Below, piece by piece: positions 8,475-17,144 of a stretch of DNA of 64,000 nucleotides. The position numbers were made by a program, and so were the translations under genes. The notes beneath the pieces were generated by a model that was not told where the DNA came from, did no database searches, and worked only from the letters and a program-made list of their open reading frames with translations. Position 1 is the first letter of the stretch, and every line of letters starts with the position of its first letter. Source of the stretch: an uncultured bacterium (lineage in GTDB: Bacteria; Bacillota; Clostridia; Lachnospirales; Lachnospiraceae); NCBI GenBank assembly GCA_947383005.1, contig CANDBT010000015.1:1-64000 (forward strand), read 5' to 3'.

Positions 8475-8523
8475 ACGTAACCGCATATGCCCATGTTAAA
8501 TTCCCCGCCGTCTGAACTGTTAC
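8450..8523. repeat. Intergenic palindromic repeat, family A (copy 1, partial)
   Basis: Starts with a 32-base hairpin unit (8450-8481) made of GTTACTGTTCACAGG and CCTGTGAACGTAAC. The reverse complement of this unit recurs at 47600-47631 with a single change. The right part, GTTAAATTCCCCGCCGTCTG through AACTGTTAC, matches the end of the copy at 25223-25373. It overlaps the end of azlD. Confidence 0.8.
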
Positions 8524-8605
8524 ACTCAATAGTCACATTAATATAAGAAAGTAGGTCTTTTTCATTGACAAAAGAAGAAAATCGATTTATAATTCCATAA
8601 GCATC

Positions 8606-8653
8606 TAGTACAGCGAGTGCTGATTACGCGAGAATTAATGCAACGCTGTACTA
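8606..8653 (+). promoter_or_regulatory. Inverted repeat in the leader of the DUF6465-like gene
   Basis: TAGTACAGCG at 8606-8615 and its exact complement CGCTGTACTA at 8644-8653 flank 28 bases, ending about 55 bases before the start codon at 8709. It has no T-run, so it is more likely an operator or a leader RNA fold than a terminator. Confidence 0.4.
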
Positions 8654-8708
8654 AGGGAATGGCACAAGAATACAGTCGATGATTTGGTTTTAAATGAGGA
8701 GGGAAATT

Positions 8709-9095
8709 ATGCCGCGTGCAAAAAAATTAGCAGAGGAAGTTGTTGATAAAAAGGAGATGGAGACAGTGGAAAAAGCTGTTGAGGCGGAAGCAAAGACGAA
8801 ATCACGTGCGAAAAAGACTGTGGCTGTGAAAGAAGAAACGCCAGCAGAGAAAAAGAACACGGTGAAAAAAGAAACAAAGAAAGCGGAGCCCAAGGCTTCC
8901 GTGATGATTCAGATCGGAAACAAGGAAGTGGCGGCGAAAGCTGTGCTTGCTGCGGCTGTTGAGGCATATAAGGCAGCGAATGGAGAGGTTGAGGTTGAGA
9001 CCATCGAAATTTACATAAAGCCGGAAGAGAATGCTGTTTATTATGTGGTCAACGGTGATGATTCCGGTGATAACAAAATTGATTTATTCCAGTAA
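8709..9095 (+). CDS. DUF6465-like protein with Lys/Glu/Ala-rich N-terminus
   Basis: 128 residues from the ATG at 8709, directly behind a GGAGGGAAA box. Residues 1-65 are low-complexity and rich in Lys, Ala, Glu, Val and Thr, resembling histone H1-like or acetylated-tail segments. Residues about 66-128 form a compact domain with MIQIGNKEVAAKAVLAAA and IEIYIKPEENAVYYVVN followed by DNKIDLF. That domain matches my memory of DUF6465, common in Lachnospiraceae. Function unknown. The basic tail suggests nucleic-acid contact, which is inference only. Confidence 0.7.
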   Translation: MPRAKKLAEEVVDKKEMETVEKAVEAEAKTKSRAKKTVAVKEETPAEKKNTVKKETKKAEPKASVMIQIGNKEVAAKAVLAAAVEAYKAANGEVEVETIEIYIKPEENAVYYVVNGDDSGDNKIDLFQ

Positions 9096-9216
9096 CTTTT
9101 GTGCCGTATTTTCGGCATCACCATGGTTGAAAAGAGTTACCGACAAAGAAAGGCATGCTGTCCGTCAGGATTAGCGGCCTTTTTGCTTGCAGGAGAAACT
9201 GTGGACAGGAGGCATC

Positions 9217-10704
9217 ATGCAGAAGGAAGAATGTTTTTTGGATTTGCTGCCGGATGGATTTTTAAATCGGATGAGATATTTGCTGGGTGAGGAGTATTCG
9301 CTTTTTGCCGAAAGTTATGCGAAACAGAGAGTCCAGGGATTGCGTTTTAATGAATTGAAAGGCAGCCTTGAGACGATGTACGCTCAGTGCCGGCAGCAGT
9401 TTGGCCTGACTTCAGTGCCTTGGTGCCGGGAGGGCTTTTATTATCGGCAGGAGGCAAGGCCAGGACGTCATCCCTTTCATGAGGCTGGGGTTTACTATAT
9501 TCAGGAGCCGAGTGCCATGGCAGTGGTTTCTCTGCTTGATCCGCAGCCCGGGGAGAGAGTGCTGGATTTATGCGCGTCGCCGGGAGGAAAAGCCACTCAT
9601 GCCGCAGCGCGGATGAAAGGGGAGGGGCTTTTGATAGTCAATGAGATTCACCCGGCCAGGGCAGAGATTTTGTCCCGGAATATCGAACGGATGGGAATAA
9701 AAAATGCGGTGGTAATCAATGAGGAATCGGGGAGGTTAAGAAAAGCTTTTTCGGAATTTTTTGATAAAATTATTGTGGATGCACCGTGTTCCGGAGAGGG
9801 GATGTTTCGTAAGGAGGAACAGGCTTTAAAGGAATGGAGCCGGGAAAATATCGCTTTATGCGCAAAAAGACAGCAGGAGATTCTGGATAATGCGGCAGCT
9901 ATGCTGAAACCGGGAGGGCAGATCGTGTATTCCACATGTACGTTTTCTCCGGAGGAAAACGAACAGGGAATTGTCCGGTTTTTGCATCGGCATCCGGATT
10001 TTGTTATGGCAAAAAAGCCGGGGTGGCCTTGTGCCGGTGTGTCACAGGGGCGGATGGAGTGGTGTGGGAAGAATGATTCTTCTATAACTCATTCATTCCG
10101 GATTTGGCCTCATATAGCTCAGGGAGAGGGGCATTTTTTGGCATTAATGGAAAAGAAAGCGGCCGGGAAGGCGGAACAAGAGGAGAGAGAGGAGAAAAAA
10201 AGTTTGGGTAAGAGCCGTCGGAAGAAGGATGTAAAAGAAAACTCTAAAATGGCGGTGGACAAAGAAAAAAGAAGATTGCTGGACGAATTTTTGACCGGGA
10301 TTTTTAGGCCAGGCCAGGAGGGTGGATGTGCCGGGAACCTGCAAGACGGTCAACTGGTGTTGTTTGGCCAGCAGGTATATCGGATGCCGGCAGGTATGGT
10401 TGCCCTGGATGGCTTGCCGGTGCTCAGGCCAGGGCTCCATCTGGGCACGTTTAAGAAAAACCGTTTTGAGCCTTCTCATGCCCTGGCGCTGGCTTTAAAG
10501 CCTGAACAGGTAAAAAAAAGCCTCCGGCTGAAAGCCGGAGGCCAGGAAATAAAAGCATTTCTTGCCGGGAGTACGCTTCCTGCAGATAAAGAACAAAAGG
10601 GATGGGTATTGGTTTGTGTAGAGGACTATTCTATCGGTTGGGCAAAAGCCTCCGACGGTGTGCTGAAAAATCATTATCCCAAAGGGCTTCGTATTTACGG
10701 CTGA
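9217..10704 (+). CDS. RsmF/NOL1-NOP2-Sun family rRNA (cytosine-C5) methyltransferase, copy 1
   Basis: 495 residues from the ATG at 9217, preceded by AGGAGG. It carries the SAM-binding motif VLDLCASPGGKATHAA, the catalytic region DAPCSGEGMFRK, and the STCTFSPEENE motif with the nucleophilic Cys. The enzyme transfers methyl from SAM to C5 of cytosine in 16S rRNA. A Lys/Glu-rich linker at about residues 315-360 (EEREEKKSLGKSRRKK) separates the catalytic part from the C-terminal RsmF-specific domain, which ends in GWVLVCVEDYSIGWAKAS. A second, shorter member lies at 25400-26782. The coding sequence also contains a terminator that reads on the opposite strand. Confidence 0.9.
   Translation: MQKEECFLDLLPDGFLNRMRYLLGEEYSLFAESYAKQRVQGLRFNELKGSLETMYAQCRQQFGLTSVPWCREGFYYRQEARPGRHPFHEAGVYYIQEPSAMAVVSLLDPQPGERVLDLCASPGGKATHAAARMKGEGLLIVNEIHPARAEILSRNIERMGIKNAVVINEESGRLRKAFSEFFDKIIVDAPCSGEGMFRKEEQALKEWSRENIALCAKRQQEILDNAAAMLKPGGQIVYSTCTFSPEENEQGIVRFLHRHPDFVMAKKPGWPCAGVSQGRMEWCGKNDSSITHSFRIWPHIAQGEGHFLALMEKKAAGKAEQEEREEKKSLGKSRRKKDVKENSKMAVDKEKRRLLDEFLTGIFRPGQEGGCAGNLQDGQLVLFGQQVYRMPAGMVALDGLPVLRPGLHLGTFKKNRFEPSHALALALKPEQVKKSLRLKAGGQEIKAFLAGSTLPADKEQKGWVLVCVEDYSIGWAKASDGVLKNHYPKGLRIYG
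10511..10542 (-). terminator. Intrinsic terminator of the DUF1576 gene, embedded in the convergent methyltransferase gene
   Basis: Read on the minus strand, a perfect 10-bp GC-rich stem (10533-10542 with 10520-10529, core GCCTCCGGCT) with a 3-base loop is followed by eight T. It lies about 170 bases past the DUF1576 stop codon and inside the coding sequence of the convergent RsmF-like gene, because only four bases separate the two stop codons. Confidence 0.85.
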
Positions 10705-10708
10705 ATGG

Positions 10709-12211
10709 CTAGGGCTCTTTTGTTTCGGGGCCTTGGGATGTGTTTTTGCTCTGTCCGGAAACTTCTGGCGCAGCATGGCGGTCTTCTTCTATGACGGCGA
10801 TGGTAGCGGTACGCAGGCTTAGGCCGGTAGAAGGCATTTCTTCTCTGGCATGGGGGAGATAATGTTCTAAAATAGGAAGTAAAATCAGCGCGGTAATCCC
10901 CGCGGTCAGTCCGCCGTTATACAGTACCAGCCCTCCATGAAGAGCATTGGTGGCGGTACACATAGAAGCGCACATAAAACCCGCGGCAATACCGGATATG
11001 GCGCCGTAACGGCCGGAAATAGGGCAGAGTCCGGTGGCGAAGGCTACGGCGTTGATATACCCCTGAGTGGTCAGTGACCAGGACAATTCCCTGCCGTTCA
11101 GATGGCAGAAGAACATGGTAAGGAGATAGAGGGCCTGGTATCCCAACAGTATAGGCCATACATTCCGGGGATGCTGTCCCATAGCGGTAAAAGTCAAGGC
11201 GGCCAGGATTACCCCGATGGTAGGTCCGGTAAAGCCCGCGCCCTCGGTAAAAAGAATGATAAAATTCAGGTAAAGCAGAAAGAGAAAGCCCTGGCAGCCC
11301 ATATTGACCAGACATAAAGGCATTCCGTATTTTTCGGCGAAATTGCTGGAATGTCCTGTGTCTTTGACCAGGCGGCCATAGCCTTTGAAATTTTTGCCGT
11401 TAAGCCACCAACCGGTAAAGACGCACAGCGAGAAAAGAATCAGGAAAAACAAGTTGGCGAACAGCCGAAAGGAACGGCCGAACACATCGTAAGCCAGATT
11501 GTGTGGGAATATGGTGGGATGCAGGGCAATTCCCATAGTGCGGTACATAAAATTATACAGGAAAAAGCCAAACAGGCCAAAGGCCAGCCCGCCGTTGTAC
11601 AGATTGTATCCCTTGTGCCATGCTTTGGCGCCGGGAAGAATGGCCGGAATAATGAAACCGATCATCAGGCTGAACAGCAGCGCCAGCAATATTCCGGATA
11701 AGTTTAGTCTTAATACGCCGAAGGTATAGCTGCTGCTCTGCGTATAGCGAAAGAGAAACTCACTGATAAACGGGCTGAAGGAGGTAGCAAACATGCAGAT
11801 GTGCAAGTTGTCGTTGAAATTCAGTTTATTTAACCGCAGGTAAAGGAATGGCGCCAGCAGACAGGGCCACATATTGAAAAAATTTAAACCGTAAAAACAG
11901 TGGGCGACAACCAGGAAATATCCGGCCAGGGTATTGGCATGAGATTCGCCTTTTAAGGCAACCATAAATAAAAAACAGGTCATCCCGCAGGCGCCGGCAT
12001 TGAGGAGGGCGGCTGCCAACCCGCCGATCTCCAGATAATCCGTTACCAGGGGACAGGGAGTAATCATAATCAGATACCAGTTGTGAAAGACCGATCCCCA
12101 TTCTTTGGTGTAGATGGTGGCAATAAATGATGAGATGAGAAAAAATGAAGAAAAAATTAAGGCAATGCCATCGATAATCTGGCTGTTGCTGAGCGCTTTT
12201 TGTTTCGTCAT
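10709..12211 (-). CDS. DUF1576 polytopic membrane protein
   Basis: 500 residues with 12 or more predicted membrane spans and a short polar C-terminal tail. I recognise it as DUF1576 with moderate certainty. The two halves look like an internal duplication: LYNGGLAFG in the first half and LYNGGLTAG in the second occupy equivalent places after a run of helices. It starts 11 bases after the dinB stop and has an AGAGGAA box, so it is co-transcribed with dinB. Substrate and role are unknown; the fold suggests transport. The C-terminal 50 residues are soluble and Ser/Glu-rich. Confidence 0.75.
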   Translation of the reverse strand: MTKQKALSNSQIIDGIALIFSSFFLISSFIATIYTKEWGSVFHNWYLIMITPCPLVTDYLEIGGLAAALLNAGACGMTCFLFMVALKGESHANTLAGYFLVVAHCFYGLNFFNMWPCLLAPFLYLRLNKLNFNDNLHICMFATSFSPFISEFLFRYTQSSSYTFGVLRLNLSGILLALLFSLMIGFIIPAILPGAKAWHKGYNLYNGGLAFGLFGFFLYNFMYRTMGIALHPTIFPHNLAYDVFGRSFRLFANLFFLILFSLCVFTGWWLNGKNFKGYGRLVKDTGHSSNFAEKYGMPLCLVNMGCQGFLFLLYLNFIILFTEGAGFTGPTIGVILAALTFTAMGQHPRNVWPILLGYQALYLLTMFFCHLNGRELSWSLTTQGYINAVAFATGLCPISGRYGAISGIAAGFMCASMCTATNALHGGLVLYNGGLTAGITALILLPILEHYLPHAREEMPSTGLSLRTATIAVIEEDRHAAPEVSGQSKNTSQGPETKEP

Positions 12212-12222
12212 ATTCGTTCCTC

Positions 12223-13473
12223 TTATCCTTCTTTATTCAGATGTTTTTTCTTGCTGACTGCATGGTCTACAATGATGCCTTCTTTCAGGAAACTGGCGCG
12301 TTTAATGCTGTCGACGCCATATTTCCCGCGGATTTTGTCTACTGCTTTTTCCAGGTTTTTCATCTTTTGCGTGTGTTGGGTATCAAACAGGCTGAGCTGT
12401 TCATAGGAATTTTCGGTAGCACGGCTGGCACGCAGGCCGATAAGCCGTACCGGCGTCAAATCCCAAAATTCCTTTAACAGCCGACAGGCGTTTTCATAGA
12501 GGACGGCCGTTGAATCCGTGGGGGAACTTAAAGTGAGCTGATGAGACTGGACGGAAAATTGCCAATCCTTTAATTCCACGCTGATACAGCTACAAGTAAC
12601 TTTGTCTTCCCGCAGACGGGCGCCGACGGTTTCGCTTAAGGCCAGCAATACCTGAAATGCCGTTTCGAAATCGGAGATGTCGCGGGGGAGGGTGATGCTA
12701 TTCCCGTATCCCTTATTGGCAGGTTCCCGATGGGCTACCGGTTCGTCATCCAGGCCATTGGCATAGCGATGGATTAACGCGCCGTATTTGTTCCCTAAAT
12801 GGGTTTGCAGGATATGTGTGTCGCAGGCGGCCAAATCCCCAATGGTATGCAGCCCTATGCGCTCCATTTTGCCGGCGGCCGCGCTGCCTACAAAAAATAA
12901 TTCCCTGAGCGGCAAGGGCCACATCTTTTGGGGGATTTCTTCTTCGAACAGCGTGTGGGTTTTGTCCGGTTTTTCGAAATCCGAGGCCATTTTGGCCAAA
13001 AGCTTATTTGAGGCAATGCCGATATTGACCGTGAACCCCAACTGCCGGAAAATCTGACGGCGGATATGGTCGGCAGTCTCTACGGGTTTTCCAAACAGAT
13101 GGATGGTTTCCGTCATATCTAAAAAGGCTTCGTCAATACTGAATTTTTCGATATCCGGAGTATAATTTTTCAGGAGTGCGAGCATATCCCGGGAAGATCG
13201 CATATACAGTTCAAACCGGGCGGGTACCACGACAAGCTCCGGACATTTGCGAAGCGCATTAACCAGCGGTTCGCCGGTGCTTATCCCAAATTTTTTGGCG
13301 GGGGTGGATTTGGCCAGCACGATTCCATGGCGGGATTTGGCGTCCCCGCCCACGGCCGAAGGAATGGTGCGCAGATCCAGTGCATGAGGGTCATTGTGCA
13401 GCCGGTAGACGGATTCCCAGCTTAGAAAAGCTGAATTTACATCAATATGGAAAATCAGGCGTTTGCGTTCCAT
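12223..13473 (-). CDS. dinB: DNA polymerase IV (Y-family)
   Basis: 416 residues from the ATG at 13473, with AAGGAG upstream. The palm motifs HIDVNSAFLSWE and FSIDEAFLDMT contain the three catalytic acidic residues. Helix-hairpin-helix and little-finger regions follow, and near the C-terminus EQLSLFD is a canonical sliding-clamp binding motif. The enzyme performs error-prone translesion synthesis. It is the first gene of a two-gene operon with a DUF1576 protein and has its own sigma-A type promoter. No LexA/SOS box is evident near that promoter. Confidence 0.95.
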   Translation of the reverse strand: MERKRLIFHIDVNSAFLSWESVYRLHNDPHALDLRTIPSAVGGDAKSRHGIVLAKSTPAKKFGISTGEPLVNALRKCPELVVVPARFELYMRSSRDMLALLKNYTPDIEKFSIDEAFLDMTETIHLFGKPVETADHIRRQIFRQLGFTVNIGIASNKLLAKMASDFEKPDKTHTLFEEEIPQKMWPLPLRELFFVGSAAAGKMERIGLHTIGDLAACDTHILQTHLGNKYGALIHRYANGLDDEPVAHREPANKGYGNSITLPRDISDFETAFQVLLALSETVGARLREDKVTCSCISVELKDWQFSVQSHQLTLSSPTDSTAVLYENACRLLKEFWDLTPVRLIGLRASRATENSYEQLSLFDTQHTQKMKNLEKAVDKIRGKYGVDSIKRASFLKEGIIVDHAVSKKKHLNKEG

Positions 13474-13528
13474 AGCGGACTCCTTGTAAGCGTTGAACGG
13501 TTGCGATTTGATGCCTTGGTATGTATGA

Positions 13529-13557
13529 ATCATATCATAATTTTAATTATGTCGCAA
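13529..13557 (-). promoter_or_regulatory. Putative sigma-A promoter of dinB
   Basis: On the minus strand, -35 TTGCGA (13552-13557), a 17-base spacer and -10 TATGAT (13529-13534), about 55 bases upstream of the dinB start. Confidence 0.6.
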
Positions 13558-13578
13558 CCGGAGCTTCGGGCAAGCAGT

Positions 13579-13607
13579 TTGACATGGCTAGGCGAATATG
13601 CTATACT
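13579..13607 (+). promoter_or_regulatory. Strong sigma-A promoter of the PfkB sugar kinase gene
   Basis: A perfect -35 TTGACA (13579-13584), a 17-base spacer and -10 TATACT (13602-13607), 34 bases before the start codon. It is back to back with the dinB promoter. Confidence 0.8.
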
Positions 13608-13641
13608 GGCAATAAGATTGATTGGCAAAGGAGAGAAAGGT

Positions 13642-14595
13642 ATGAAACGGTTGTTAGCCATTGGAGAAGCATTGATTGATTTTATTCCGTCAGAGCATGG
13701 AAAAGCGATGAAGCAGGTTTCCTCTTTTGCGCCGGCGGTAGGCGGGGCGCCAGCTAACGTATGCGGAGCTTATGTAAAACTGGGAGGTATGGCATCCATG
13801 ATCACCCAGTTGGGGGATGACCCTTTTGGCGATAAGATTGCCGATGAATTTGCTTTATGCGGGATAGGCTGCGAATATGTAAAACGCACCCGGGCTGCGA
13901 ATACATCATTGGCGTTTGTTGCTTTGAAAGAGGATGGGAACCGGGAATTTTCTTTCTACCGGAAGCCCGGTGCCGATATGCTGATGGAAGCTTCCGACAT
14001 CCGGGAAGATTGGTTTGGGGATATATTCGGGCTGCATTTCTGTTCTGTTTCCCTGGGAAATTTTCCTATGAAGGAAGCCCACCGCCGGGCAATCGCTTAT
14101 GGAAGGCAGGCCGGCGCCATAGTGAGTTTTGATCCCAACCTGCGGCTGGCTCTGTGGGAAGACCCGGACGAGCTGAAAACGGTGGTACGGGAATTTGCTC
14201 CCATGGCCCATGTGATTAAAGTATCCGATGAAGAGCTGGAGTTTATTACCGGCCATACGGAGATTAAGGAAGCGCTTCCTATGTTGTTGGCCGGGGAAAC
14301 CAAGCTGGTGATTTATACAAAAGGTTCCGATGGCGCAGAATGTTATACCCATGAGGCCAGCGCTTCTGCTCCCGGCGTGAAGGTGAAAGCGGTGGATACC
14401 ACAGGAGCGGGTGACGGGTTTATCGGTTCGTTTTTGTATTGCCTGTCAGCAGACGGGGTGACGGCGGATACCCTGGACAGGCTGACCGAAGAGCAGATGC
14501 GGAGGTATTTGGCTTTTGCCAATAAGTTCTGCGCGAAAAGTGTTATGGGACATGGGGCGATTGCTTCTTATCCTACAAAGGAGGAGATGGAGTAG
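13642..14595 (+). CDS. PfkB family sugar kinase, probable fructokinase
   Basis: 317 residues from the ATG at 13642, behind AAAGGAGAG. The ribokinase/PfkB signatures are present: GEALIDFIPSE at the N-terminus, the substrate loop GGAPANVCGAYVKLGG, and the catalytic anion-hole motif DTTGAGDGFIGSF. The enzyme phosphorylates a sugar at the expense of ATP in the cytoplasm. The text is closest to fructokinases (ScrK type), but no sugar transporter or hydrolase is adjacent to confirm fructose. It has its own promoter and a downstream terminator and appears monocistronic. Confidence 0.88.
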   Translation: MKRLLAIGEALIDFIPSEHGKAMKQVSSFAPAVGGAPANVCGAYVKLGGMASMITQLGDDPFGDKIADEFALCGIGCEYVKRTRAANTSLAFVALKEDGNREFSFYRKPGADMLMEASDIREDWFGDIFGLHFCSVSLGNFPMKEAHRRAIAYGRQAGAIVSFDPNLRLALWEDPDELKTVVREFAPMAHVIKVSDEELEFITGHTEIKEALPMLLAGETKLVIYTKGSDGAECYTHEASASAPGVKVKAVDTTGAGDGFIGSFLYCLSADGVTADTLDRLTEEQMRRYLAFANKFCAKSVMGHGAIASYPTKEEME

Positions 14596-14652
14596 CGGTT
14601 TTGGCCCGATATCACCGGGGAAAAATCTGAAAGCATGAAATGGGAAAAGAAG

Positions 14653-14706
14653 AACGGCGGGGATGCCAGGACAGTTTTATTTTCTGGTATCTCCGCCGTT
14701 TTGGAT
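14653..14706. terminator. Terminator between the sugar kinase gene and tRNA-Leu
   Basis: A 17-bp stem with two G-U pairs (14653-14669 with 14684-14700, outer part AACGGCGG/CCGCCGTT), a 14-base loop and T-rich sequence on the right. It lies between convergent transcription units and could serve both. Confidence 0.8.
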
Positions 14707-14788
14707 TTGTTTTTACACAAGATAAAATAGAAAAAATCCTCAAAAAATATGTTTTCATACTTTTTAAGGATTTTGCCCTTGCCAAGGA

Positions 14789-14871
14789 TGCCGGCAGCCG
14801 GACTCGAACCGGCACGAGGTTGCCCCCGTCAGATTTTGAGTCTGATGCGTCTGCCATTCCGCCACGCCGGC
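14789..14871 (-). tRNA. tRNA-Leu(CAA)
   Basis: 83 bases on the minus strand. The acceptor stem is GCCGGCG with TGCCGGC (one G-U pair). The anticodon stem TCAGA/TCTGA encloses the loop CTCAAAA with anticodon CAA, which reads UUG. A long variable arm typical of leucine tRNA is present (CGGGGGCAACCTCG), and the T arm contains GGTTCGAGTCC. The discriminator is A and the CCA end is not encoded. Confidence 0.95.
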
Positions 14872-14890
14872 ACATCTATGCAACGAAGCT

Positions 14891-14919
14891 ATTGTAGCAC
14901 AAGAAACAGATTTTGGCAA
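14891..14919 (-). promoter_or_regulatory. Putative sigma-A promoter of tRNA-Leu
   Basis: On the minus strand, -35 TTGCCA (14914-14919), a 17-base spacer and -10 TACAAT (14891-14896), 20 bases before the tRNA 5' end. Confidence 0.65.
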
Positions 14920-14977
14920 GTAGTTTTTTTCCTTTTTTTCTCTCAATCGACAATCGAAAGTAAGTTCGATAAATGAC

Positions 14978-15007
14978 TTGCTTTTTCCCCAGTTTTCTGT
15001 GTATAAT
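14978..15007 (+). promoter_or_regulatory. Putative sigma-A promoter of the topoisomerase pair
   Basis: -35 TTGCTT (14978-14983), an 18-base spacer and a perfect -10 TATAAT (15002-15007), about 110 bases upstream of the ParE/GyrB-type start codon. Confidence 0.55.
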
Positions 15008-15116
15008 GGGTTCGTGCGTTATGCGGCGGAGTATCGGGAAGCAGCATATGGATATCTTAGGGGCATATTCATGCACTGGAGCGTGTTTGGTACATTGTGA
15101 AATTATGGAGGGTAAC

Positions 15117-17036
15117 ATGGCTAAGACACAATATAATGCGGATAGTATCACTGTCCTGGAAGGCCTGGAAGCCGTACGGAAGAGGCCAGGGATGTACATT
15201 GGAGGAGTCGGGGCCAAGGGACTGAACCATCTGATTTATGAGATTGTAGATAATGCGGTAGATGAACATTTGGCCGGATACTGCGACGATATCCGGGTAA
15301 TTTTGGAGGCAGACGGTTCTTGTACAGTCAAAGACAGCGGCCGCGGCATTCCGGTTGAGATACATAAGAAAGGAATATCAGCGGCGCGTATCGTGTTTTC
15401 CACCCTGCATGCCGGAGGAAAGTTTGACAATAATGCTTATAAAACCAGCGGAGGCCTTCATGGCGTCGGTTCTTCTGTGGTAAATGCCCTTTCGGCGCAT
15501 ATGGATATCAAGATTTACCGCGGCGGCCAGATCCACCATGATGCGTATGAGAGGGGGCAGCCGGTCGTGGAACTGAAAGCGGGCCTGCTGCCGGTACTGG
15601 GAAAGACTAAGTCCACAGGGACGGAGATAAATTTTTTGCCCGATGGAGATATTTTTGAGAAGACTCATTTCAGGGCGGATTGGCTGAAAAGCCGTCTTCA
15701 TGAGACTGCTTATTTGAATCCCGGGCTGACGATTTATTATGAAAACCGCCGTCCGGGAGAGGAAGAGAGCATCTGTTACCAGGAACCGGAAGGGCTGTCA
15801 GCTTACGTGAAGGAGCTGAACAGCGGCAAAAATGCGATTCATGATCCGATACATGTGAAAGCCAAACAGGAGGGGATAGAGGTAGAGCTTGCCATTCAGT
15901 TTGTCGACACGTTCGAGGAGAACATTTTGGGCTTTTGCAACAATATTTTTACTCAGGAGGGGGGAACTCATCTGGTGGGATTTAAGACCCGTTTTACCCA
16001 GATGATCAATTCCTATGCCAGAGAGTTGGGAATTTTAAAGGAGAAGGATTCAAATTTTACCGGTGCAGATACGCGAAACGGGATGACGGCGATTGTGGCG
16101 GTCAAACATCCCGATCCGATTTTCGAGGGACAGACAAAGACAAAGCTGGCCAGTGCGGATGCGACGAAGGCGGTATTTACGGTCAGCGGCGATTTGTTGC
16201 AGCATTATTTTGACCGGAATCTGGAAGTGCTGAAGGGCATTATTGCCTGTGCGGAGAAATCCGCCAAGATACGCAAGGCGGAAGAAAAAGCCAGGACAAA
16301 TATGCTGACCAAATCTAAATTTTCGTTTGACAGCAACGGCAAGCTGGCCAATTGCGAGAGCCGGGATGCAGAAAAGTGTGAGATTTTTATTGTGGAGGGG
16401 GATTCGGCAGGCGGTTCGGCCAAGACTGCCAGAAACCGGATGTTCCAGGCAATATTGCCTATCCGGGGGAAAATATTGAATGTGGAAAAGGCTTCCATGG
16501 ATAAGGTGCTGGCCAATGCGGAGATAAAGACGATGATTAATGCCTTTGGCTGCGGTTTTTCCGAAGGCTACGGAAATGATTTTGATTTGGCTAAACTGCG
16601 TTATCACAAGATTATTCTGATGACTGATGCCGATGTGGACGGAAGTCACATCGATACGCTTCTTTTAACTTTTTTGTACCGTTTCATGCCGGATTTGATT
16701 TATAACGGCCATGTGTTTATCGCTATGCCACCTCTTTACAAAGTGATTCCCGGCCGCGGGCAGGAGCAGTATCTGTATGACGACAAGGAATTGGAACGCT
16801 ATCGGAAGAGCCATAAAGGAGAATTCCGGCTGCAGCGGTATAAAGGCCTTGGAGAAATGGATCCGGAACAGCTTTGGGAGACGACTTTAGATCCGGATCG
16901 GCGGGTCCTGAAGCGTGTGGAGATTGAGGATGCCCGGCTTGCCTCCGAGGTGACGGAAATGCTTATGGGCAGCGAAGTGCCACCCCGCAGAAAGTTTATT
17001 CATGATCATGCGGACGAGGCGGAGATTGATGCGTAA
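15117..17036 (+). CDS. parE: Type IIA DNA topoisomerase subunit B (probable topoisomerase IV ParE)
   Basis: 639 residues from the ATG at 15117, preceded by GGAGGG. GHKL ATPase motifs are visible: EIVDNAVDEHLAGYC, DSGRGIPVEIH and the lid GGLHGVGSSVVNALS. The C-terminal Toprim domain has EGDSAGGSAK and the metal-binding DADVDGSHI. The breaking-and-rejoining subunit follows 108 bases later. ParE and GyrB are hard to separate by eye. The absence of dnaA, dnaN or recF nearby, and the partner's lack of a GyrA box, favour ParE. The role is ATP-driven decatenation and supercoil control. Confidence 0.85.
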   Translation: MAKTQYNADSITVLEGLEAVRKRPGMYIGGVGAKGLNHLIYEIVDNAVDEHLAGYCDDIRVILEADGSCTVKDSGRGIPVEIHKKGISAARIVFSTLHAGGKFDNNAYKTSGGLHGVGSSVVNALSAHMDIKIYRGGQIHHDAYERGQPVVELKAGLLPVLGKTKSTGTEINFLPDGDIFEKTHFRADWLKSRLHETAYLNPGLTIYYENRRPGEEESICYQEPEGLSAYVKELNSGKNAIHDPIHVKAKQEGIEVELAIQFVDTFEENILGFCNNIFTQEGGTHLVGFKTRFTQMINSYARELGILKEKDSNFTGADTRNGMTAIVAVKHPDPIFEGQTKTKLASADATKAVFTVSGDLLQHYFDRNLEVLKGIIACAEKSAKIRKAEEKARTNMLTKSKFSFDSNGKLANCESRDAEKCEIFIVEGDSAGGSAKTARNRMFQAILPIRGKILNVEKASMDKVLANAEIKTMINAFGCGFSEGYGNDFDLAKLRYHKIILMTDADVDGSHIDTLLLTFLYRFMPDLIYNGHVFIAMPPLYKVIPGRGQEQYLYDDKELERYRKSHKGEFRLQRYKGLGEMDPEQLWETTLDPDRRVLKRVEIEDARLASEVTEMLMGSEVPPRRKFIHDHADEAEIDA

Positions 17037-17144
17037 CGGCCGGACTGTTGAAAAATCTGTTGCAGCGGTTCAGACAGGGCGGATCTTTGCCCTTGAAATG
17101 TAATGGTTCAGGCGGGTATCTTGATATCTTGTGAAGGAGAAATT

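Noticed and set aside
14640..14976. Open frames on both strands across tRNA-Leu
   Set aside because: They read through the tRNA and its terminator and have no RBS; the translations contain tRNA-derived text seen in many false ORFs.
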